DNA of 64,000 nucleotides, from the NCBI GenBank assembly GCA_949710005.1, contig OX453273.1:12031246-12095245 (forward strand). Direction: 5' to 3'. Below, piece by piece: positions 50,101-59,700 of this stretch. The stretch is from Ricordea florida. Lineage: Eukaryota; Cnidaria; Anthozoa; Corallimorpharia; Ricordeidae. Both the position numbers and the translations under genes were made by a program. Positions within the stretch are counted from its first letter, which is position 1; each line of letters begins with the position of its first letter. Under the pieces are notes generated by a model. The model made no database searches, was not told the origin of the DNA, and saw only the letters and a list, made by a program, of their open reading frames with translations.

Positions 50101-50682
50101 ACGCCTGGTTTTCTACTCTTCTTCTTTCGCATCAGTTTCCCGCAGGTTACTGTACCCATTTCATGCTTCACGGATTAACCAATGCATTGTCTCATGGATC
50201 TTGCAGGGTTCTAATGCGTCAGCCAATCAGCGCGCTTGAAATTGGCGCAGGATCCTCCCCTTCTTTACTACTGAGGTCCTTTGTTTTCGTCACGCAATGC
50301 ACATCTCCATAGAAAGCTAGATTACTTTTTCACCTTATAAAGATCAACAGCTTCCATGTGATAACTACAGAACTCGCCATATGCACTTTTCATCCTATCA
50401 CTGTTTTCTCCGCTGAACTGAAAAATGGAGAAAAGGACGCGATAGTCAGAACAAGCCAAAAACCCACATTGCACTGCGGGGAAGTGAACACAGCTAGTCA
50501 CCAGAGTATCGCAATCTTATCAGAGCACACAGCTCAGTGAGGGACTGAAAGTTGTAGGCTCAACTTTTGTCGGAAACTTAAAACATTCTCTGCATGGCGG
50601 CGCAGGGCAAATAACCTTTGAATGGCTTCAGGCGGAAATACGAAGAACACTAACAGTAATGATAATGATAACGATAATGATA

Positions 50683-50729
<47 letters not shown>

Positions 50730-53700
50730 CATAATAAGCATTTTACAGTTAAAACTGATAAACCTGTGACCCTCGCATCCAGATCGAATTGGAATTTAGA
50801 AGTGTTGGTCTTTATGGAGGGAGATGGTGCTCCCACTACTAAGCCAACTTTGCTCCCCAAGGAAACAATGTACGTGGACAGTGTGCACTGTTGATTACGG
50901 AGAACTTCCACTCAGATCATTTATTACATCACTTGCAACTGACAAGCTACTTACGCTACTACAACAATAAACTAATTAAAGTACAAAAACTTACAGTACT
51001 TACTGTTTACTTACACAAAACCTACATTCAGCTAAATCCTTTACTTACAATACGGATTACTTACGCTACAGAGAAAAAGATACATACAGGGGGCGGGGAT
51101 GTATGGTAAAATTTTAGTGAACTGAGCTTCTAACTCAAAGGAGAAAGAAAAATCCCTGCTGATTCACTGAAATTTAGTTTTATATACTTTGAATGCTGAA
51201 GTGAGGAAATAGGAAAGGAATATCTAGTAGGTAGGTAAGTGTAAAAAGAGAGAGACACTTTAAACTGGTAAAAGGCTAGTAACGAAATAAATGTTCAATT
51301 TCGTTCTTATATTGTTTTAAAATTTTCAATAGTTGGAGTATTTCCCTTGCTAATGCAAAGCCAAATGTAGAATCTCGCAAGTAACAGAACAAAGTTAATT
51401 GCAGCTTTGCTTTTGGAAGTATCAGACTTCACACACAAGACGAGAAGATTGTTAAGAAGATAATCGTTGGATAAAAAGTTACCATTCTTTAGAGAAGCAA
51501 TAAGGCATTTCCAGAACTCTACAGTTTCTATTGAACCTTCATAGTTTAATTCAGACCATATCTCGAGAATCTCTTTCAGAAAGGGGCTAAGATTGTTAGC
51601 AAGCTTCTTCGAGTCTTTTATGTTAAGGTTGCCCCTTTAAGAGGATGTCCGCGTAAGAACGGAGAAGGCAATTTTTGGACCTTTTCCGATATGGCTGATT
51701 TTTTCAGTGAAAGTCAGCCATTATGTCCCATGTACAAATATCACATTTGTTTGGATCAATTCGATTTATTTCATTTTTTGCGAGGCGTTTTCTGAGACAA
51801 CCTCAGTTTTGCCCGATTTGCCTTCCGACACTATCAGATTTAGCCCTATACTTAGGCAGCTGCCAAATAAGAAATTTTTCACGAAACAAGCTGAATTTTT
51901 CACATATTCAAGTTTAATCTCTCCTTCATACTTGACATGTGGTAGAGAAAAACTTGGAACAAGTTTGATCGAACAAAAAGGCTTTGAAGATAACCTCTGT
52001 CACAATACAAAATAAGCGAAACGTGACATACCTTCAGTTGAGTAGTATTTTCTCCAATGTGGCACCTAAGTTGGGGTAAACTGAATCATAACACGAAAGT
52101 ACTAAGGCCAGACAAGTGATTTACAGAATAAAATCTGTGGGCACTCTACGCCCTGCGTTGTAGGAAATTGTGCTAAATTACCAAATCTGCGCCATTGTGA
52201 TGTACGCTTACATTTTGGCGGTACGACCGATAAACTAATTGTCCATCTAAAAACGCTTTGGAACTTAAGTTAACATCAACAGTCCGCCTCATTAGTTGCA
52301 AATAAACATTTTCGGTTGTTTTTGCCGTTGTTTACAACAGATGCAAATGTCCATAACAATGCTATGAAACTAACGACCGATATCCGATCCGCATCACAAA
52401 TATGCAAATTGACTGAAAACCCGTGTCTGTTTGTTCCTCATGAAAAAACCTTTTTTAGGGTTCATTTCCAGGAAATTGGATTAATTTTTACCCGAAAAAA
52501 TTGCTTTAAGACTCTACGTGAACGTTCTTTGAAAAATTTCACCTTTTCGCCCGATGCATTGCATTTTGTTTTTCAGCTCAATCCTGTCAATTTCATTTTG
52601 CATTCCAATTCAATTACAACATTGCCGCAACTCGGTCTTCAAATAAATCATACTGCTTACTTTTAAATAAATAATCGTCTTTTCTCATATTAAAACAACT
52701 CCATTTGGTGCCCGATGAAGAACTTTTTGTTAGAATTTATTGTTAAAAAACAATTTTCCCAGTATGGCCAGGGTATTGGCATGACTTCTGTGCTCGCCAA
52801 CATCTTCCCAATAGTTGTCTGTGCAGATGGTCATGTCAGCAAGCTGAGTTGGGGAAAATCCTCGAATTCCAGCTCTTGCGATGATAAGTTCGGTTTCAGT
52901 AATATCACATTTTGACAAGTGGCAGCTAGCAAGATGCGCGGAAACATCTGATTTGCGCTCGTAGAGTAAAACATGGCTTTCCTCGCCCCTACTAGACCCG
53001 CATGGAGTATGTAAAATTTCACGTAAAGAACAAGTGAAATACTCCTTTTTCGCATTTCTTCATTACCGACTGAGAGCCAGGTCTGCGCATCACGACAATT
53101 CTGAGAAAAATGAACTTTTCAAAGTCGTTTTCATGTAATTAAATTACGGCCAAAGAAGCAGTTTTGTACTCCCACTAAAAAGAGGCAGAAGAATTAATAT
53201 CTCCGTTACTCCAAGAAAAGGTTCTTCATCGGGCACCAAATGGAGTTGTTTTAATATGAGAAAAGACGATTATTTATTTAAAAGTAAGCAGTATGATTTA
53301 TTTGAAGACCAAAGTTGCGCCAATGTTGGAATGCAAAATGAAATTGACAGGATTGAGCAGAAAAACAAAATGCAATGCATCGGGCGAAAAGGTGAAATTT
53401 TTCAAAGAACGTCCACGTAGAGTCTTAAAGCAATTTTTTCGGGTAAAAATTAATCCAATTTCCTGGAAATGAACCCTAAAAAAGGTTTTTTCATGAGGAA
53501 CAAACAGACACGGGTTTTCAGTCAATTTGCAAATTTGTGATGCGGATCGGATATCGGTCGTTAGTTTCATAGCATTGTTATGGACATTTGCATCTGTTGT
53601 AAACAACGGCAAAAACAACCGAAAATGTTTATTTGCAACTAATGAGGCGGACTGTTGATGTTAACTTAAGTTCCAAAGCGTTTTTAGATGGACAATTAGT

Positions 53701-56700
53701 TTATCGGTCGTACCGCCGAAATGTAAGCGTACATCACAATGGCGCAGATTTGGTAATTTAGCACAATTTCCTACAACGCAGGGCGTAGAGTGCCCACAGA
53801 TTTTATTCTGTAAATCACTTGTCTGGCCTTAGTACTTTCGTGTTATGATTCAGTTTACCCCAACTTAGGTGCCACATTGGAGAAAATACTACTCAACTGA
53901 AGGTATGTCACGTTTCGCTTATTTTGTATTGTGACAGAGGTTATCTTCAAAGCCCTTTTGTTCGATCAAACTTGTTCCAGGTTTTTCTCTACCACATGTC
54001 AAGTATGAAGGAGAGATTAAACTTGAATATGTGAAAAATTCAGCTTGTTTCGTGAAAAATTTCTTATTTGGCAGCTGCCTAAGTATAGGGCTAAATCTGA
54101 CAGTGTCGGAAGGCAAATCGGGCAACACTGAGGTTGTCTCAGAAACCGCCTCGCAAAAAATGAAATAAATCGAATTGATCCAAACAAATGTGATATTTGT
54201 ACAAGGGACATAATGGCTGACTTTCACTGAAAAAATCAGCCAAATCGGAAAAGGTCCGAAAATTGCCTTTTCCGTTCTTACGCGGACAGCCTCTTAAACA
54301 GTTTGGCCTCAGCGTCAAAAAAAGGTTTCCATTTCCCCTTATTACTTTCGTCCAGGTTCTTTTTCATCCATACGGACTTAAGGGCATTATTAAAATAGAC
54401 AATGTCGATCATTCTAAGTCCTCCGTTGCCAGAGTTTTGGGTGATAACATTTCGCTTGATTTTATCACCTTTACTGTTCCAAAGAAAGTCAAAGAAGAGA
54501 TCATTTATTTGTTATCATTTGGGATTCAAACGTTACGCACTACCTCTCTTGTTTGATAAAATTGTTGAAGTTCTCTAGTCAACTTACCTGCTGTTGCAAC
54601 ACATCTCCAATGTTAAGAACCACGGTGTCTTCTCCTTCACTTGCCTTCAGACGATTTAAAAAGTCTCCTGCAGCAGAAACAATAGATTTGTCTCCTAGTG
54701 AAATAATCTCGTTAAGGAAAATGTAGCTACAACTTTAAAAAAAATTATACTTGGGCTTCCAAATAGGTCTGATATATTCATTTATCTTACAATTCTCGGG
54801 AAACTGTGCATTTAGGAATGTCGAAAGGCTTGTATCTAATCTGATTTTTTTCGTTTCTGAAAAAAGTTCGAATGAAATTGGAAACCGAAAAATATATTGC
54901 AAAACAAAACGGGACTTTCAAAATTTTCAGGAAAAGATTAGACGTAACTCCTGTAAAACCTTGGTAAATTTTTAAAATTAATAGTACGTTAATAGATTGA
55001 CAATATTTAACAATCTATCACTTGGGCCGACTGTGCAGGGTGTAGTGTGTGTTTTCTAATGACATTAATTGATCATCGCAGTTATGCACACAACTTAAGC
55101 AGCTGTGAAATTAAAGCCTGAAAAAAACTCAGGCCTGAACGGGATTCGAACCCATGACCTCTGCGATACCGGAGCAGTGCTCTACCAACTGAGCTATCAA
55201 GCCAACTGGGAGCTGGTCATATTGTGAGTTCGTAATATACCGGTAGATGAAGAAGAATGATGCAAATGAATATATGAAAGACCACATATTTGAACTGCGG
55301 ATTAATATGTAATGACACTAATTGATCAGTTCCCAGTTGGCTTGATAGCTCAGTTGGTAGAGCACTGCTCCGGTATCGCAGAGGTCATGGGTTCGAATAC
55401 CGTTCAGGCCTGAGTTTTTTTCAGGCTTTAATTTCACAGCTGCTTAAGTTGTGTGCATAACTGCGATGATCAATTAATGTCATTACATATTAATCCGCAG
55501 TTCAAATATATGGTCTTTCATATATTCATTTGCATCAGTGTGTGTTTTGTATTAGAAAAGTGTTCCCTGTAAAATATTTAGAGGTGAAACTATCAATTCA
55601 AACAAAAAAGGGAAGAAAAAAAACTACACCGGAGGTTAGTTAATTCAGACGTAAATGACCACAAAGTAGTCCAGTACACAAGATAATCGCTGCAAAGGTT
55701 ATAACTTTTCAACAAGCTATCGAACTTTGCGGGCATTAAACGAGTGACAAGTTATTACCGTTTATTTGAAGGAGGTCATCAAGTCGAGGTAGTATCTGGT
55801 CCACGGTTTCTTTCGGCATACCCACGTGATTCAACATTCCATGGTGGAAAATCTAGGAACAATAACAAGAAGTGAGAGTGGAATTTCCACATAGGGTTGT
55901 CAATCTTTCCTCGCTCTTTTGATCATATGCTCCTCATAAATTTTTACAGAGTACAGTCAACTCTCTCTTAACGACAACTCTGTAAGGGACTGTGCAATAA
56001 TTATCAGGAGGGGTGGGGGGGGGGGCGAACAATGAGCCTTGCAAGGAGAAAAATTACACAATACCCCTCCTCTCAACAAGACAAATTAGCTCTGACCCCC
56101 CTCCAAATCTTCCAACAATTATGACGAACCCCACCCCCCCACCCCCCCAAAACCACCACCTATAAATATATGCCATATTTTATTGATATCAAATCATTTC
56201 GGAAAGTAATGAGTATAACTTTTAGTGAAATATCTTTGGTCTTTGAACCTTAAAGTCAGTTTTTCAGTTGCCCCCCACCCCCCCCCACTTTCCCAGAAAT
56301 TTACTTTTCCCCCCTCCCTAAGGCTGTGAGTTTACATTGTGCCCCCCTCTCATTTTACTGTCCCCCCTCCTCCTGATAATTATTGCACAGTCCTTGAAGC
56401 GATCAGTTCGCTTCAGCAACCACATTGCCAAGAACCGTTTTGCTTCTCAGTCAAATACTGTTTCAAAACCTCTCTCCTAAGCGACCACTTATCAAACTTC
56501 TTAAGCGACCGCGACCACTTCCCAGGCCTGCAATTTGACAAACCCAGCGGTCAGTAGTGGCCGCTTAAGAGAGAGTTGACTGGACGTAACTCCATACCCG
56601 TAATTAGTGTCAATTCACTAACGTTCTATCTCAAAAAATATCAAATATTGTTCCCTTATTGGATACGCCACCCACCATCTGTTCTGTGATAAAAAGGGAG

Positions 56701-59700
56701 CTGAAGGAGTAGCCTAAAAGCGTGCGATGGCCACCAAATAGCGGCCGCTCCTTTGAATAAATTGTTAGTAAATTACTAGAGAGAAATGTCGAGCTCATAA
56801 TCCAATTGTCAAATAGAAAGGTTGCTTTGGAGAAAGTCGTCTAATACAACTAAGTAATTATTCGAGTCAGTTTTGATTATTCTTCAATTCTTGAAAGCGT
56901 TATATGACGCAGTCGTCCAAGGCTTTCCCATCTCCAATGTAAAGGCTCATGAATGAATTACTTATCTCGCACCTTCTGCATAATCTTTAGTGTCCGTACA
57001 TGATGGGCTTCCGTCTGAATCAATTCTGGAAAGACAAAAAAGAATTAACTTTCTAAGTTCCTTACCATGAAAAGACGATGCTAAACCAAAAAACCTGACG
57101 ATTATATATTTATTCTTTCACTCGCTCATTGAATTATTATTAAGTAACGGGGTATTTACTTGAACGCGAAGCGACTTTCACCCCCTGCGCGAGTTCAATC
57201 CGGTTTCGTATTCGTTTAGATGATACTACCAGAAAAAGTCATGACGAAATGAGTCAAACCGGAGCGAACTACGTAACCCCGGTTTCTATGATGAAATGAA
57301 AGTCTCGCTCCCGTACGAAATCACGCAGTGGTATCATGTAAACGAAGAATGAACACTCTATTCGGTATGGAATCGGAATTTCAGTGTACTGAAATGGGTA
57401 GCAGATCAGTAATTTAAGTCAATTCAATTCTCAATCGTATTTGAAATGGGTAGAGCATGCGTAATTTAGTAAATTCAGATCTCACTCGTGTTTATAGTTA
57501 TCATGTAAACACGAAACGAAAATCAAATTATAATCCCGCTATGAAACTGGCGCTGTGGCGAGCTTTCTCATGTTTACGCCCCCTAACTTCGGCTGGCCCG
57601 AACTCAGAACTCCACTGCTTCCGAACATGCCAACCAAACTGGACACAATCCTCTGTGGGAAAAAGTTCTATCTATTGATAGCAACACCTATTGGTATAAA
57701 AGGAAAATTAAAGAGGCAATCCAAATAAGACTTTTCCCTAACAACATCAACAGGAATCGTGGTATCAAAATCCCGGAGGCATGGATGCCGACAATCAAAA
57801 AACATCACAAGTAACACGCGGCAAGTAAAACAGCGATTATCAAGAACAATAGCATGATCGAAATGTACCTATCAGAGCGCACCACCAAATCTACATAACA
57901 GTGCATCGTAATCAGTCGACCCTATCGCGTGAAGAAGACCAGCAGTAAGCGGTTGAAACGTCGCGATCAACATCCAAGTGAATACGTCGTGAGACAAATG
58001 AAAACGTTTATACAACAACTGAATCGTCCATGAAGATTAACAACATATTCCATAACAGCCCTGAGCTGATTCAAAAAGTCAATAGTTCCCAAGTGAATCT
58101 CACCATGAATGACGTCTTGTCGCTTTATGTCCTTGGCAGTCATTCGTTTGAGAACCTACAAAAAATATTATATACAAAAACATTGAGGACACAAAAAGGG
58201 GGCTGGCCGCTGGCAATGTAGACGTTTCCAACTGTACTGTGAAGAGAAAGCGAGAGAAGCAAAAATAAAGAGGGAAAGAGATTGAAATAACTGCTATCTT
58301 GGCGGCAGGATAAGCAAAGAAATCGGAAGATATCGGAGCCCAGCGAATTGAATCGGAGAAAACGAAGAGCATCTGAGAGATTGCGATTATTTTCCGTAAG
58401 GTTCTATGGTTATTTCTGACATACTTACAAACACGACAGTATTGTATCTACGGGTTCCACAGGAAAAGCTACCTACCTTTTTGTCAACAGTGACGCTCCA
58501 AGCTTCGGGTTCGTCTTTAATTTCTAAATCGGGATCGCCTTGTAGCTACAGTGAGGAAAAATAAAACCAAGTAAATTATCACTAGATACTGAGTTTTACT
58601 TTCACTTTTTGTGCTTTATTCGTTTTTTAAATTAAAATGAGCCAGCAAGGCTAGGAGGATACGAGCAATTTAATTGGCTCAGAAAAAGAAGATATGAGAA
58701 AATAACAAAATGGCTGAAGGACGTGGTTGCTTTGAGGCCTTTCTTGTCAAGAAATTTCTAAAAGATTAGAAAAGTCAACAAAGTTGACGTTTGAAGGCTC
58801 TGCAAAATTAGTTAACTCTGCTTTTTGTTTTCTGGAGCAGAAAAAAAAATTGTATAATAAGGTTCTGAATTCAAGATTACCTTTATGTTTAAAATTTTTG
58901 GACTTAAGGAAAATGTCAGTAGATTCTTTCCCTGGTATATAACACAACATTTATTCTTTTTCAATTTCTCTCTACACTACCACCATGTCTCGCTGAAAAA
59001 ATAATAACCTTAGTTCGAATTTAAAGAAACGGCGATAGAAACAAGTTTGAAAGAATCGTAAAGTTTATATACAGTTTCCATTCAAATTTTTTTAATTTTA
59101 CCCATTCTTTTTTCCTTACCAAATTCTGTGAACACTAGGCGGCCGTTTAGTACTTTGAATTTTAAACAGTTACGTTAAGAAGTCGGGTTAACGTAACAGC
59201 CGTGATCACAGAGCCTGGTGAAAACAGGGGTAGTTGGCCAATCCAGTGCCCGTGTTATAACGATTTTCACTTTACAAGTCAATGTACAAAACATCGTATT
59301 TCGTTTTGAGTACAAGTAGGGTTAGCGATGCTGGGAATGTTTTATAGATTACTTAACCTTTAAAACTGATGGATTACTTTCGTGGGAAAACAAGCATTTG
59401 ATAAACCACAATTGAAACATCACTTTTGTTTCTTTGTTCAGACAAATCACATGAATTCTGTGTTGATTCACGTAGTTAAAAGCTACCACAAAATATTCTT
59501 AGTACCTATATATAAACATAACACGTGGAAAAATGAAAGAGTACATAACTTACCTCGAGTCCTAGTTCTGAGAAATACAACGAAACAAAGAAAAACAGGT
59601 TAAAAATACACGTTAAAATACTCTTCAAAAACCACCAAATTCTCATCGGCAGTAACATCATACAAATAGATGCCTAGAGAGTAAGAATAAGCGTAAATCA

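Noticed and set aside
50622-50894. Poly-Asp protein from plus-strand open frame
   Set aside because: It is translation of the (GAT)n microsatellite.
52316-53618. Mirrored open frames in the fold-back arms
   Set aside because: They exist in both arms because the arms are copies. They match no known transposase or host protein, and they end at random stops.
55337-55410. Functional tRNA gene (Thr-like)
   Set aside because: Acceptor and T arms look good, but the anticodon loop has C in place of U33. It is followed by a conserved SINE tail, and a second copy is inverted next to it.
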